From GCA-2687025 sp964473525 (GTDB lineage Bacteria; Poribacteria; WGA-4E; GCA-2687025): 63,713 nucleotides of DNA. The notes under the pieces were generated by a model. The model did not search any database and was not told the DNA's origin. It saw only the letters and a list, made by a program, of their open reading frames with translations. How positions within the stretch are numbered: the stretch's first letter is position 1; the number at the start of each line of letters is the position of its first letter. A program made the translations under genes and the position numbers. Below, one piece after another: positions 35,226-43,396 of this stretch. The stretch is from NCBI GenBank assembly GCA_964473525.1, contig CAYYPK010000037.1, forward strand, positions 1 to 63,713. The letters are read 5' to 3'.

Positions 35226-36498
35226 ACGCCCTGCGCGCAAACGAGGAGGACCACACCACGGACGGTGTACTCGTGGCTCCCACGTCCACGTGCATGTTCC
35301 GCACCTGGTGCGCGTTCGACTCGCCGCCTGAGCCGCCCGCGAAACCCGATAGCGTGCCGGTCGCCCTCGCGGCGAAGTTCGCGCTGTCGTCGTAAGTGAT
35401 GACAGGGCTACCGTCGATCCACACGTCGAACACGCCGGTGTCACAGCTCACCTGGAAGGCATGCCACGCGCGGTCGTCCAGCGTCGTGTGGTTGTAGAAC
35501 GCAAGCGTCGTCCCGCTGTAGATGAGCTTTATTTGGTCGTTGTACTCATCGAACGACACGGCGTACTGCCCGTTCGTGTCGGACTGCCACGCTGGCTCGG
35601 TATCGGCCCAGAGGAAGGCGTAGAAGATGTCGGCCCCGGTTCCGCCGCCACTTCGGAATTCACCAGTCAGATCGAAGCGTTCGCCCAACGCGACGCTAGA
35701 GTAGCTGACGCCACCGTGGTCGTTTGTGTTCACGAAGTCGAGCTGCCAGGCCAAGCCACCGTCCACGGCTCCGCCGAAGCCGGTTCCTGTTGGGAACGTC
35801 GGCGCGCCGCCCTCGGTGGAGACAGACAGCGCGCTCGTGCCCGCGCTGCTGGTCACGTCCCACACCATGTTCCGCACGCGGTGTTCGTTCGTCTCGGTGG
35901 GTCCCGTCCGCGCGCCGAAGCCGAAGCGGTCGCCAATCGCGATGCCGTAGAGGTGCATCCGCTCGTCGTAGGTGAGCCTCAGGACGCCGTCGAGGTACAT
36001 CTCAAAGAGGCCCTCGGTGCAGTCCACGCGGAAGTCACGCCAGCCAGACGAGTCGAGCCCCGTGTCGGAGGCGGAAGCAAGCACGCCGCCGTTGTAGAGG
36101 ATCTGGATCTGGTCGTCCCACTCATCGTACGCAAACGTGTACTGCTGGTCTGCGGAGTCTTCCGCCGCAGGGTCAGTGACCGCCCAGGTGTAGACGTAGA
36201 AGGCGTCGGCTCCAGACCCTCCGCCGCTCCAGAATTGGCCGGTGACGCTCCACATGTCCCCAACCGACAGCCCGGCGTATGTGACTCCGCCGGACTGATT
36301 TGCGGTTGCGGGTGTAAGTTCCCAGTGCTGACCTGCGACTTGGGTGGCGGACCCGTACGCAGTGGGGGTAGGGAAGGTGGACGCGCCTCCATCGAGGATG
36401 ACTTCGAGTTCGTCGATCGCCGCGGACGCCGTGGAGCCCCACGACAGTATGACCACGAGAGCCGGAAGCCAGACCCAACATCGAGACCGGGCGCTCAT
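31432..36498 (-). CDS. Giant surface protein, N-terminal part (signal peptide, lectin-like and LamG domains)
   Basis: This encodes 1688 residues as read. The ATG at 36498 follows AGGGAGGG eight bases upstream and gives a signal peptide MSARSRCWVWLPALVVIL... ending STASAA; the 65 residues of upstream open frame have no secretory character. After the signal peptide come two related lectin-like jelly rolls (about 30-410), LamG domains of the FETWFRT subtype, then longer LamG units alternating with cadherin-like domains. The last LamG (TTGLTVEAWMYPTGLG...) runs to SIARWGG and then loses its pattern; about 18 unrelated residues follow before the stop. With one extra G the frame joins the downstream one, giving a single protein of about 9083 residues, roughly 0.9 MDa. 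If the truncated form is real, it would be secreted without the C-terminal module. Confidence 0.9.
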   Translation of the reverse strand: MSARSRCWVWLPALVVILSWGSTASAAIDELEVILDGGASTFPTPTAYGSATQVAGQHWELTPATANQSGGVTYAGLSVGDMWSVTGQFWSGGGSGADAFYVYTWAVTDPAAEDSADQQYTFAYDEWDDQIQILYNGGVLASASDTGLDSSGWRDFRVDCTEGLFEMYLDGVLRLTYDERMHLYGIAIGDRFGFGARTGPTETNEHRVRNMVWDVTSSAGTSALSVSTEGGAPTFPTGTGFGGAVDGGLAWQLDFVNTNDHGGVSYSSVALGERFDLTGEFRSGGGTGADIFYAFLWADTEPAWQSDTNGQYAVSFDEYNDQIKLIYSGTTLAFYNHTTLDDRAWHAFQVSCDTGVFDVWIDGSPVITYDDSANFAARATGTLSGFAGGSGGESNAHQVRNMHVDVGATSTPSVVWSSSFARRAFRGDQSVAMPDGTIQSDTSLTFETWFRTNTSGVIFGYQGDPAAGAVVDYYTPALRVGTDGLLRGVFWSEAVGVGAITSAGAVNDGEWHHVALLGDDDQSTLYLDGTLVGVANGAIDHFTQDMNQVGTGYTLNWPAGNGGWHYFEGEIGAPTVWDGPLAASAVTTIAATPPAPPDVEWSTSTGVVTTYDGVGDYTTADDWLIQTRVAFTVETWFRTTETRGGLFGYQTDAYPTTPSLNMPALYIHSDGRMGGGLWRAANPPMFSPSAVNDGAWHHVALVGDVDRHHMYVDGALAGTHVDSILLIGMLKNQVGLAYTNWVGGANTWDFFRGDIADFNVWDGTLTAAEVTSIAAAPPTAPVPNLTATFGGNTNYLDVGTDASLVLTDEYTLEAWIRPTGSGAGGADAIICREGEYLVSWFPTDQSIRYAVGNAGWVWISTGYTTPLGVWRHIAFTSSAADGTIRLYADGVEVYSAAGGGTIVDTIPAQNNTYLGDRQSGTESFEGDLDEVRIWNVTRSAAEIASTYARTLTAGEAVAVTGLVGYWNFDDGTTTDITGNGNDGTFTGNAGILGSQQTFGANGAAPTADASSATAANGPENYIQITGSDPDGDPVTFNLVNPTSDTMGLPLTIVDADPTDNTATVLYMPSADGADGFSFTVTDGIEASAPAAVSITVSSPTNYDVAFDGSADYLDVGVDASLVLASEFTLEAWIYPTGAGGGALGDGTIVCREGEYLLSWYSDGTIRYAMGNDGWVWRSTGYVVGQNEWTHVAFAHADGVFTLYLNGAYVDSFAAISGTVTDYLTGLNNVWVGGRQSGEATFQGELDEVRVWNVARDAAEIASSYDRTFTLAEAQAIAGLQGYWTFDDQNASDLTLNANNGTFVGNAAIAPSGQAFGANGVAPVADAGISATVETSQTVEIQITGTDGDGDFVAFELVSAVSDTLGGPLTLTDADPTDNLATVTYDATSGAGADTFSFTVSDGVETSSPQSVAVTVNLPAVAWSTSTGVVTLYDGVADYEEAPDSLIQSHTSVTVETWFRTTATKGVIFGYQNAAYPTAPGNRAPALYVGSDGLLRGGLWAANAAAPLNSGVAVNDAAWHHAAVVADGSGHHLYVDGVLAGTNASATDHLDMTSNQVGVGYDFGWVGGAGGWAFYRGDLADLNVWDGALAASDVAGIAATPPTQEAPNLTASFAGGAGTPDYMNAGADASLVATTGLTVEAWMYPTGLGSAGASGGTYVSKEGEYSIARWGGTGRSTSRSPTRRPGTRG
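31486..31493 (-). other. G8 homopolymer at the frame break of the giant gene
   Basis: On the coding strand the sequence is CGA TGG GGG GGG ACG in the upstream frame, which then reads about 18 nonsense codons to a stop at 31432. Re-reading one G (a -1 shift, equal to a ninth G) gives ARWGGDGTIYFALAN, exactly restoring the LamG pattern seen in sister repeats. Possible causes are a homopolymer error in the assembly, a phase-variable contingency tract, transcriptional slippage, or -1 ribosomal frameshifting on G-GGG-GGA. Confidence 0.85.
35270..36420 (-). repeat. Two N-terminal lectin-like jelly-roll domains
   Basis: Two related units of about 190 residues. Shared landmarks are GGASTFPTPTAYG / GGAPTFPTGTGFG, GGVTYAGLSVGDMW / GGVSYSSVALGERF, SGGGSGADAFYVYTW / SGGGTGADIFYAFLW, YDEWDDQIQILYNG / FDEYNDQIKLIYSG and a closing HRVRNMVWDV / HQVRNMHVDV. 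The pattern resembles L-type-lectin or thrombospondin C-terminal-like jelly rolls. They are the outermost modules of the mature protein and so the likeliest ligand-contacting tip, which is inference. Confidence 0.65.
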
Positions 36499-36506
36499 GC
36501 GCCACG

Positions 36507-36514
36507 CCCTCCCT
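36507..36514 (-). promoter_or_regulatory. Ribosome binding site of the giant surface-protein gene
   Basis: AGGGAGGG on the minus strand, eight bases before the ATG at 36498. It supports this start over the 65-codon longer open frame and places the signal peptide at the N-terminus. Confidence 0.6.
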
Positions 36515-36760
36515 GTGCCATGGTTGTGCAGACGAAGCGAGCGCGTGGGAACAGCGGCGGGGCAAGCCGGAAGCGGGCAGATGACGGGCGCGCGTGTCGT
36601 ATGCAGGCCACGAGCGTTCGTGCTGTGCGGTAGACGCCCATCTTTCCCCTGACGATTCGGTGACGCGCGGGCACACCATTCCCGCCAAAGCAAACGCGCG
36701 CGCGCCGCGTGAGTTCAAACGAGCGCGCAATATCTCCCGCCGCCGCCGAGCGTCCCGCTC

Positions 36761-37639
36761 CTACGCGATCGACTTCAGGTAGTCGATGGACGCCTTCGTC
36801 GCAGCGGTGTATTCCTCGTCGGACAGCACGCCGCCGCCGTGGTCCTGAATGAACTTCAGCTCCGCCGCGGTGGCGTCCTCCGCCGGGGCTTCCTCCTGCG
36901 TCCCGGCGAGGATCGTCCGTTCGATCGGGTTCACGAACTCGACGGTCATGTGACCTGCGTAGCCGATCTCGCCCAGCGTGCGGAGCGTTCCCGCCCAGTC
37001 GTAGTGGCCCTCTCCGGGGGGCTTACGGTTGCTGTCGGCTACATGGAAGTCCAGAAGCCGACTGCCCGCCTGACGTATCGCGGCGAGGGCGTCCACTTCC
37101 TCTATGTTCATGTGGAACGCGTCGAGACAGACGCCGATGTCGCCTCCGACGGCGTCTGCTAACGCCAATGCCTGGTCGCCGCGGTTGATGAAGTACGTCT
37201 CGAAGCGGTTGATAGGTTCTATCGCGATCTTCACGTTCAGATCGTTGGCTACCTCGGCGACGCGCTTCATGCCCTCGACCGCCCACTCCCATTCCTCGTC
37301 GACCGAGGCGTCCGGGGCGATCTTACCTACCGTGGCGGGGACGATCGTCATGATCTCCCCGTCCAGCCCGCCGACCATGCGCACGCAGTCCTGGAGATAG
37401 GTGATGGTGCCCTCGCGCTGATACTTGTCGCCCAGGGTCAGCCCACGCCCCTCGGTCATGATAGACACCGAGCCCAAGCACGCAATGCCGTGCTTGTCGA
37501 GGGTAGCGCGTGTCTCGTCGATGGGGTACTTCTCGGGTTCGCCGCTGATCTCAATAGAGTCGTACCCGCAATCCGCGAGCCGCGAGACGGTCGTCTCCAA
37601 CGTCTCGGGCCGCATCCAGTTGTGCATTGCCGTCTTCAT
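36761..37639 (-). CDS. Sugar phosphate isomerase/epimerase family protein (TIM barrel, ketose 3-epimerase-like)
   Basis: This encodes 292 residues from the ATG at 37639, which has GGGAGTG just upstream. It belongs to the xylose isomerase-like/AP endonuclease 2 TIM-barrel superfamily. Candidate metal ligands are E141 (KIAIEPINRFE), D173 (VCLDAFHMNIEE), H199 (LDFHVADSN) and E234 (MTVEFVNP); their spacing of 32, 26 and 35 closely matches that of D-tagatose/D-psicose 3-epimerases. The KIAIEPINRFE and CLDAFHMNIEE motifs are typical of these epimerases. The substrate is unknown. It has no signal peptide and should be cytosolic. It lies 262 bases upstream of the giant gene on the same strand and is divergent from the next gene, so a shared control region lies at 37640-37813. 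Confidence 0.88.
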   Translation of the reverse strand: MKTAMHNWMRPETLETTVSRLADCGYDSIEISGEPEKYPIDETRATLDKHGIACLGSVSIMTEGRGLTLGDKYQREGTITYLQDCVRMVGGLDGEIMTIVPATVGKIAPDASVDEEWEWAVEGMKRVAEVANDLNVKIAIEPINRFETYFINRGDQALALADAVGGDIGVCLDAFHMNIEEVDALAAIRQAGSRLLDFHVADSNRKPPGEGHYDWAGTLRTLGEIGYAGHMTVEFVNPIERTILAGTQEEAPAEDATAAELKFIQDHGGGVLSDEEYTAATKASIDYLKSIA

Positions 37640-37813
37640 CACGTCACTCCCGCCATTGGGCCACATTTGAATACCGCGGGAAGCCTAGCAGTATGCCCGC
37701 GCAGGCACAATCGGCGGGGCTTCAGGGCGCTCAACTTCTTGAAGGGGAGGCCGTCTGTAGGGTAGCATCCGGGCCGCTCTGGACAGGGATCTGCCTGAGG
37801 GGAACCGCGCAGA

Positions 37814-40582
37814 ATGCGACGACGCGACGACGACCGGGCGCCTGGCGCAACGCTAGCTAGCATGGGTCGCGCCGCCAGCCGGATCTTCTTCCCGCCTCGA
37901 TGTCGCTCTGCCGCCCTCGTCAGCGCCGCCTTCCTCCTGACGGCGACTTTGGCGCGCGCAGTGCCTAGCCGCGAGCTCTCCCCGACTGCCAGCGCCCCCA
38001 CGCCTCCCGAACGCTCGGCGCGCATCGCCGGCAAGGTGACGTGGGACGGTCACGACGTGCAGAACGCGATTCTCTATCTATATCGCGACCCCACGCTGAA
38101 AGCGGTTCACAGCGCGTCGCCGTTGCTGTCGGGCGGAGGCTCCTTCGAGGTTCGCGTCGAGCCCGGCGCGTATTACGTAGCCGCCGTCGAGGACCGCAAC
38201 CGCACGGGCGCGCTGGATCCTGGCGACGCCCTTGGTATCTACGGCATCCGCTCGTGGGGCGACACCGCAGAACACAAGCTGCGGGTCGAGGTAGGCGCCG
38301 ACCAGCGCGCATCGAACGTGAACATCAGCATATCCGCCTTGCGCGTCAGCCGAGACGGGCAGCACCAGATGGTCGCCGTCGGCGACGCGTATGGGTATGA
38401 GCTCGCCGACCCGAAAGCGCCCGCGACGGGCGTGTTGCGTGGCTCCGTCGCTGGCGCGCCTCAGGGCGCGAACGCGACACCCACGTATGTCTACGCGTCC
38501 ACCGACCTGTCCTGGCGGCGACTGATCGCTGGCGCGCGCGTGGCGGAGGACGGGACGTTCGAACTCCATGCCCCCGCCGGGAGATCGTACGTCGCGGCGG
38601 TCGTTGACGAGAACCGCTCGAACACCTTTGACGCGGGCGACGCCTTCGGCTTCTTCACGCGCGAAGCCGCCGATGGTGGACCCGACGCCCCCAGGCTGCC
38701 TGTCCCTGTCGCACTGAAGAATGGGGAGACGCGTGAGGGTGGTGTCATCGCCCTAGCTGGGCGGCGCGACGCGCGCGGCGGACTGACGTCTCTCGACGCA
38801 GCGGCTCCGACCTCGGACGAACGCCCCATCCGCGTCGTGCAGGGGCATGTCGACTGGTCGGGCCACGCGCCCGCCCGCGCCACCGTGGAATTCTACGAGG
38901 ACGCATCGCTGCTCTCACCGGTCGGGACCGTCGTCACCGGGCCCACCGGAGAGTTCACGACGCGGCTACCCGAGGGTCAATACTACATCGTCGCAAACGC
39001 CGATGCGGACGCGGACGGCTACGTCAGCGCGGGCGACGGGGTCGGCGGACACGGAACGTCCGACATCACGTCGTTCCCTCCGCGACCCTACGCCGTCGCG
39101 GAGAATGGCGGCGAACTCACGATCGCCGTTTCTGGCGCATTCACCGCCGAGGGCACGCTGACGCCGGTGCAGGCGGAGGGTGACGCGCCTACCGCATCCG
39201 AGGAATACGACGTGGCGTCTGGCCTCATGGGACGCATCCTTTGGGACGGACATGCGGCTAAGGAGGCGTGGCTGCTCATCTCGACAGCGCGCGACTTCGC
39301 GGACGCCAGTATGGTTCCCGTCGTGCTGGACGGCTTCGGCAACTTCGTCGTAGCCGTGGACCCCGGCGCGTACTACGTCATGGCGATTGTCGATTCTGGC
39401 GGCGACGAACAGGTAGGGGCCGGCGATGGCGTCGCGATTTACGGCGCGTGCGTCGAGCAGATGTCGGGCGACGTAGAGCCGTCGCGCGTCCTCGTGTGGA
39501 AGGACCGCGTCACGCCCTACGTGCATCTGTCCGTCAGCGCCGTCTACACGGACGCGGGCAGACGTTACGCCGCGCTCGACGACGGCTCACGAGCCACGAT
39601 ACGCAGGTCGTTGGGCGAACCCAACGACCGCTACCAGTGGACCCAGGGAGGACGCCTGGTCGAGGAATGGCGCTACTGGTCCGAGGGCAGGTCGTTCACC
39701 TTCGCGGCGAACGGACCCGGGTGGACGAAGATCGGGAACGAGACGTTCAGAACCAACCGCAATGCCCTGGAGCGCATGCTCCCCGACGAGCTAGGCGTCG
39801 AGCGGCCCCTCGTAGCACAGTCCACGGTCGATGCCGCCGTCTATTTCGAGACGGACGGAGCCGTGTGGGCCTTCACCCCCGACGGGGCGCAACGTCCAGT
39901 GACGCTGGGCTCCGACCCACGTCCCATGCCCGGCGGGCTCACCTACCGCGATGCCGATGGCGCTCTCATGGCGATGAATGCCACCTCGGGCGCCGCCATG
40001 CTCGCCATGCCGGTTGAGGCAGGGGCAAGCGACCTGGCGTTCGCGCGCGACGACAAGTCCATGGCGTACGTGCGCGAGGGCAGACTGCTTGTGCGACACC
40101 GGTCGGGTGGGGAGCGGATCGCTCCGACGGACGGTATGCAGGGGGTCTCGGGGCCCTCTTGGGGGCCAGGGGGTCGCGTGTTGGCGTTCTCCGCTGCCTC
40201 GTCATCCAGCAGTGGGACCGACATCTACGCGTACGACGCGTCCCAAAACCACGTCGAGCCCCTCGTCGAGGACGCTGGGGACGACATCGCGCCGGTGTGG
40301 TCTCCGACATCCGCGCGCACGCTCGCCTACACGAAGGTCGTGGACGACATCGGACAGTTGTGGGTCACGCGGTTCTCCGAAAACGGCGAGGCGTCGTCGA
40401 CACAAGTGACGGAATTCGGCGGGTCCGGGCCGCAGTGGCTCCCGGACGGCTCGGGCCTGGTGTACGAGGCCGACGGGCAGATATGGACCGTGGACGTAGC
40501 CTCGCAGATCGCTCGCCCTCTCCTCGTCAACGGCGAGCCCGTGATCGGGAATCGCCCGATCGCGCTGCCGCTGCAGCCGTGA
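37814..40582 (+). CDS. Exported protein with four carboxypeptidase regulatory-like repeats and a PD40 propeller
   Basis: This encodes 922 residues. The ATG at 37814 has GAGGGGA about 10 bases upstream; an ATG at 37862 would give a shorter signal-peptide n-region but has no site. The hydrophobic stretch AALVSAAFLLTATLARA is a signal peptide. Four related beta-sandwich units follow at about 69-173, 207-290, 340-420 and 470-550, with GKVTWDGHDVQ, FEVRVEPGAYYVAAVEDRN and DPGDALGIYG-like motifs; the last element looks like a small calcium or EF-hand-like loop. Next is a short domain (about 590-645) with RRSLGEPNDRYQW and VEEWRYW, resembling the BamE/SmpA fold, then a TolB-like propeller (about 660-922, WSPTSARTLAYTK, WLPDGSGLVYE). 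A periplasmic or surface role is inferred. The next gene starts 52 bases downstream. Confidence 0.8.
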   Translation: MRRRDDDRAPGATLASMGRAASRIFFPPRCRSAALVSAAFLLTATLARAVPSRELSPTASAPTPPERSARIAGKVTWDGHDVQNAILYLYRDPTLKAVHSASPLLSGGGSFEVRVEPGAYYVAAVEDRNRTGALDPGDALGIYGIRSWGDTAEHKLRVEVGADQRASNVNISISALRVSRDGQHQMVAVGDAYGYELADPKAPATGVLRGSVAGAPQGANATPTYVYASTDLSWRRLIAGARVAEDGTFELHAPAGRSYVAAVVDENRSNTFDAGDAFGFFTREAADGGPDAPRLPVPVALKNGETREGGVIALAGRRDARGGLTSLDAAAPTSDERPIRVVQGHVDWSGHAPARATVEFYEDASLLSPVGTVVTGPTGEFTTRLPEGQYYIVANADADADGYVSAGDGVGGHGTSDITSFPPRPYAVAENGGELTIAVSGAFTAEGTLTPVQAEGDAPTASEEYDVASGLMGRILWDGHAAKEAWLLISTARDFADASMVPVVLDGFGNFVVAVDPGAYYVMAIVDSGGDEQVGAGDGVAIYGACVEQMSGDVEPSRVLVWKDRVTPYVHLSVSAVYTDAGRRYAALDDGSRATIRRSLGEPNDRYQWTQGGRLVEEWRYWSEGRSFTFAANGPGWTKIGNETFRTNRNALERMLPDELGVERPLVAQSTVDAAVYFETDGAVWAFTPDGAQRPVTLGSDPRPMPGGLTYRDADGALMAMNATSGAAMLAMPVEAGASDLAFARDDKSMAYVREGRLLVRHRSGGERIAPTDGMQGVSGPSWGPGGRVLAFSAASSSSSGTDIYAYDASQNHVEPLVEDAGDDIAPVWSPTSARTLAYTKVVDDIGQLWVTRFSENGEASSTQVTEFGGSGPQWLPDGSGLVYEADGQIWTVDVASQIARPLLVNGEPVIGNRPIALPLQP

Positions 40583-40634
40583 GACCGGTTGGTCGGTTCC
40601 GCAACACCCCGCACATGGCGAAAGAGGCGCACGG

Positions 40635-41456
40635 GTGTTGAAGCGCGCCCTCGCCCAGTCGTTCTGGAGCTCTTACGACTGCCTTGGCGTCCTCGTGCTC
40701 GGCAACCTGCTCTGGGTCGCGCTCACCGTTCCGCTACTGGCGTTGCTGTTCTTCGCGGGATCTCCGCTTTACCGGGCGTGGCCCTACGTGTTCTACCTCT
40801 GCGCCGTGCCGGTGGTCTTCGTCGGGCCTCCCAGCGCGGGTTTGGCCGCCATGGCGCGCCAACTCGCGGAGACCGGTGAGACGAGCCTCGGTGTCTTCTG
40901 GACGGGCGTTCGGCATCGCCTCTTCCGGGCGCTCTTCTTGATGGTCGGGGCCGTGTTGGCCACAATGACCTTCAGCGCTAGCTTCCTGTTCTACGCGGGT
41001 GGCGTGGTGGACTCGCTCGGTCGGCTGGGCAACATGACGGCCGCGGGCCTGAGCCTGTGGTCCATCGTCATCTTGGCGGGCATGGCCTGTTACTGGCTGC
41101 CTGTCGCCGACGCCATCCCAGGGCGACAGTTGAAGCTGTGGTCTGTTGTTCGTCGGGGGGCGCTTCTTACCCTCGACAACCCCGGTCACACTCTCGGGCT
41201 GCTGATCCTAACGGCTATCATGGTGGTGTTCTGGTGCGGCACGGGTCTCGGCATCGCGGTCATCGGCGCCAGCGCGATACACGTGTTCCACGCCCACGCC
41301 CTGCGCGTGTTGCAGGAACGCTACACGACCGCGAGCGACCTCACCGGGCGCGGACGGCCGGCAACGCGTAGAGCCGTTCGAGAAGCCCTCGCCGAACAAT
41401 GGGCGTCGGAACCGAAACGAAGCCTTCGTGAACTCATGCGTCCCTGGGATTCCTAA
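40635..41456 (+). CDS. Integral membrane protein, DUF624/YesL-like
   Basis: This encodes 273 residues from a GTG at 40635 with AGAGG upstream; a TTG at 40638 is an alternative. Five or so hydrophobic segments are visible: LLWVALTVPLLALLFFAG, AWPYVFYLCAVPVVFVG, ALFLMVGAVLATMTFSASFL, LWSIVILAGMACYWL and TLGLLILTAIMVVFWCG. The start FWSSYDCLGVLVLGNLLW followed by the PSAGLAAMARQ motif resembles the DUF624 (YesL) family, whose members often accompany carbohydrate transport genes; their biochemical function is unknown. The C-terminal tail is charged and cytosolic (RSLRELMRPWDS). It sits 52 bases after the preceding gene and 26 before eno, so co-transcription is likely. Confidence 0.7.
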   Translation: MLKRALAQSFWSSYDCLGVLVLGNLLWVALTVPLLALLFFAGSPLYRAWPYVFYLCAVPVVFVGPPSAGLAAMARQLAETGETSLGVFWTGVRHRLFRALFLMVGAVLATMTFSASFLFYAGGVVDSLGRLGNMTAAGLSLWSIVILAGMACYWLPVADAIPGRQLKLWSVVRRGALLTLDNPGHTLGLLILTAIMVVFWCGTGLGIAVIGASAIHVFHAHALRVLQERYTTASDLTGRGRPATRRAVREALAEQWASEPKRSLRELMRPWDS

Positions 41457-41482
41457 CCCATCTATCTGGAGTAACGCACGCT

Positions 41483-42784
41483 ATGGACGAGACACTGTCA
41501 CTCGGTATCGAGCAGGTAACGGGACGTGAAATCCTCGACTCACGCGGCAATCCGACCGTAGAGGTCGACGTCGTTCTCGAGGACGGCAGCCTCGGGCGAG
41601 CCGCAGTGCCTTCCGGCGCGTCCACGGGTGAGTTCGAGGCGGTGGAACTGCGCGACGGCGACGCCGATCGCTACGTCGGCAAGGGCGTGCGGAACGCCGT
41701 TGCCAACGTGAACGGCCCGCTTGCGGATGAGTTGCTGGGCGAAGACGCGCTCGACCAGGCCGCAGTGGACTATGCGCTCATCGACCTGGACGGCACGGAC
41801 AACAAGGGCAACCTCGGCGCGAACGCCATCCTCGGGGTGTCCATGGCGGTTGCGAAGGCAGCGGCGAGCTCGCTCGGCGTGCCGCTCTATCGCTACATCG
41901 GTGGCGCTCTCGCCCGTGAACTCCCCGTGCCGATGATGAACATCATCAACGGCGGATCCCACGCTGACAACAACGTGGACATCCAGGAGTTCATGATCAT
42001 GCCCGTCTCCGCCGGGTCGTCGGCAGAGGCGCTGCGCGTCGGCGCGGAGGTGTTCCACAGCCTCAAGTCGGTGCTACGCGAGCAGAACCGCAACACCGCC
42101 GTCGGTGATGAGGGCGGCTTCGCTCCTGACCTCGGGTCCAACGAGGAAGCGTTGCAGGTCATCCTCACCGCCATCGAGCGCGCGGGTTACAGGCCCGGTG
42201 ACGACGTGAAGCTCGCCCTTGATGTCGCCAGCAGCGAGTTCTACGAGGACGGCGTGTATCGCCTTGGAGCGGAAGCCAAGCCGGAGAAATCGCGCGACGA
42301 GATGGTCGAATTCCTGCGCGCCCTCGTGGACGCGTACCCCATCATCTCCATCGAAGACGGTATGGACGAGGAAGACTGGGACGGCTGGAAGCTCCTCACG
42401 GATGCCCTCGGCGACCGTGTGCAGCTCGTAGGCGACGACCTGTTCGTCACGAACACCGAGCGCCTCGCGCGCGGCATTGAGCAGGGCATCGGGAACAGCA
42501 TCCTCATCAAGGTGAACCAGATCGGCACGCTCACCGAGACGCTGGAAGCCATCGAGATGGCGACGCGCGCTGGCTACACCTCTGTCATCTCGCACCGCTC
42601 CGGCGAGACCGAGGACACCACCATCGCGGACATCGCCGTCGCGACGAACGCCGGGCAGATCAAGACCGGCTCGCTCAGCCGGACGGATCGCGTCGCGAAG
42701 TACAACCAGCTGCTGCGCATCGAGGAGAGCCTGGGCAGCCGCGCGGTGTACCGCGGTAACGACGTGTTCTTCAACGTGAACTAG
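41483..42784 (+). CDS. eno: Enolase (phosphopyruvate hydratase)
   Basis: This encodes 433 residues, the normal length of bacterial enolase. It interconverts 2-phosphoglycerate and phosphoenolpyruvate in glycolysis, in the cytosol. Visible hallmarks are the substrate loop SGASTGEFEA, NIINGGSHADNNVDIQEFM, GDEGGFAPDL, SIEDGMDEEDWDGW, the family signature ILIKVNQIGTLTET with the catalytic Lys at about 343, SHRSGETEDTTIADIAVA and IKTGSLSRTDRVAKYNQLL with the second active-site Lys at about 394. A GGAG lies about 12 bases before the ATG. It is followed after 251 bases by ftsB, a common bacterial arrangement. A weak GC-rich 5-bp hairpin (42784-42806) begins at the stop codon. Confidence 0.98.
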   Translation: MDETLSLGIEQVTGREILDSRGNPTVEVDVVLEDGSLGRAAVPSGASTGEFEAVELRDGDADRYVGKGVRNAVANVNGPLADELLGEDALDQAAVDYALIDLDGTDNKGNLGANAILGVSMAVAKAAASSLGVPLYRYIGGALARELPVPMMNIINGGSHADNNVDIQEFMIMPVSAGSSAEALRVGAEVFHSLKSVLREQNRNTAVGDEGGFAPDLGSNEEALQVILTAIERAGYRPGDDVKLALDVASSEFYEDGVYRLGAEAKPEKSRDEMVEFLRALVDAYPIISIEDGMDEEDWDGWKLLTDALGDRVQLVGDDLFVTNTERLARGIEQGIGNSILIKVNQIGTLTETLEAIEMATRAGYTSVISHRSGETEDTTIADIAVATNAGQIKTGSLSRTDRVAKYNQLLRIEESLGSRAVYRGNDVFFNVN

Positions 42785-43035
42785 CGCCTGGCGACCCGGG
42801 GGGCGCCGAGCGCGCCCTTCACCTCGCAGGAGAAGGTCAGGATGGGGTCGTTGGACACGCCGCCGCGCGTGGTTAAGCGTCTGCGACGGACAGGTCGCGC
42901 GTCGAAGGCTCCGCGACTGGGCGTCTTCGGCGCGCGTTTCACGTACCCCATACCCCTGCTCCGCGCGTTAGAAGTAGCGGGGTGGTTCGTCTCGCCCCGC
43001 CGGCCAGCGCACACGCTTACAGGGGATTGGATCGT

Positions 43036-43368
43036 ATGTCGCGCCTTCGCATGCCTGCGTGGAGCACCACCGCATCGGTGGTGACCGGGCTGCTCCTCGC
43101 CATCTGCCTCTACCGCTTCGTGGACGACGTGCAGCTCTACGAGGCCGCACAGGCACTGAAGCTTCGCAAGGTCGAGGAGCTAGAGCGCCTCAAGGAGAAG
43201 CGGGACGAGACGCGCGAACTCGCGGAGAGGCTGACGTCGGACCCGCTGACGAAAGAGAGGCTGGCGCGCGCGGAGGGCTACATAAAGCCCGGGGAGACCG
43301 TGTACTTCATCCAGCCCGCGAAGAAGCCTGCGGCGGCGGTCGTCGACTCGGCCGCTTCTGCGCCATGA
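43036..43368 (+). CDS. ftsB: Cell division protein FtsB / DivIC-like septum formation initiator
   Basis: This encodes 110 residues from the ATG at 43036, which has AGGGGA nine bases upstream; the longer open reading from 42982 adds unsupported residues. The layout is typical: a short cytosolic N-terminus, one membrane segment (about 12-27, ASVVTGLLLAICLYRF), a coiled coil (about 36-68, rich in K/E/L) and the diagnostic end DPLTKERLARAEGYIKPGE followed by TVYFI. FtsB links FtsL and FtsQ in the divisome. Its position after eno supports the assignment. The C-terminus carries a short Ala-rich tail. Its stop lies 28 bases before the sppA start, suggesting an operon. Confidence 0.85.
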   Translation: MSRLRMPAWSTTASVVTGLLLAICLYRFVDDVQLYEAAQALKLRKVEELERLKEKRDETRELAERLTSDPLTKERLARAEGYIKPGETVYFIQPAKKPAAAVVDSAASAP

Positions 43369-43396
43369 GCCCCGCTGAGCACACGCCAGGCACACG

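Noticed and set aside
9602..36633. Dozens of long + strand frames opposite the giant gene (for example 15711-16838, 17867-18895, 19062-20249, 31834-32868, 35461-36633)
   Set aside because: They lie antisense to strongly patterned repeat domains, are low-complexity (Ser/Val/Thr- or Arg-rich), have no ribosome sites and repeat with the same period as the real protein; they are composition shadows.
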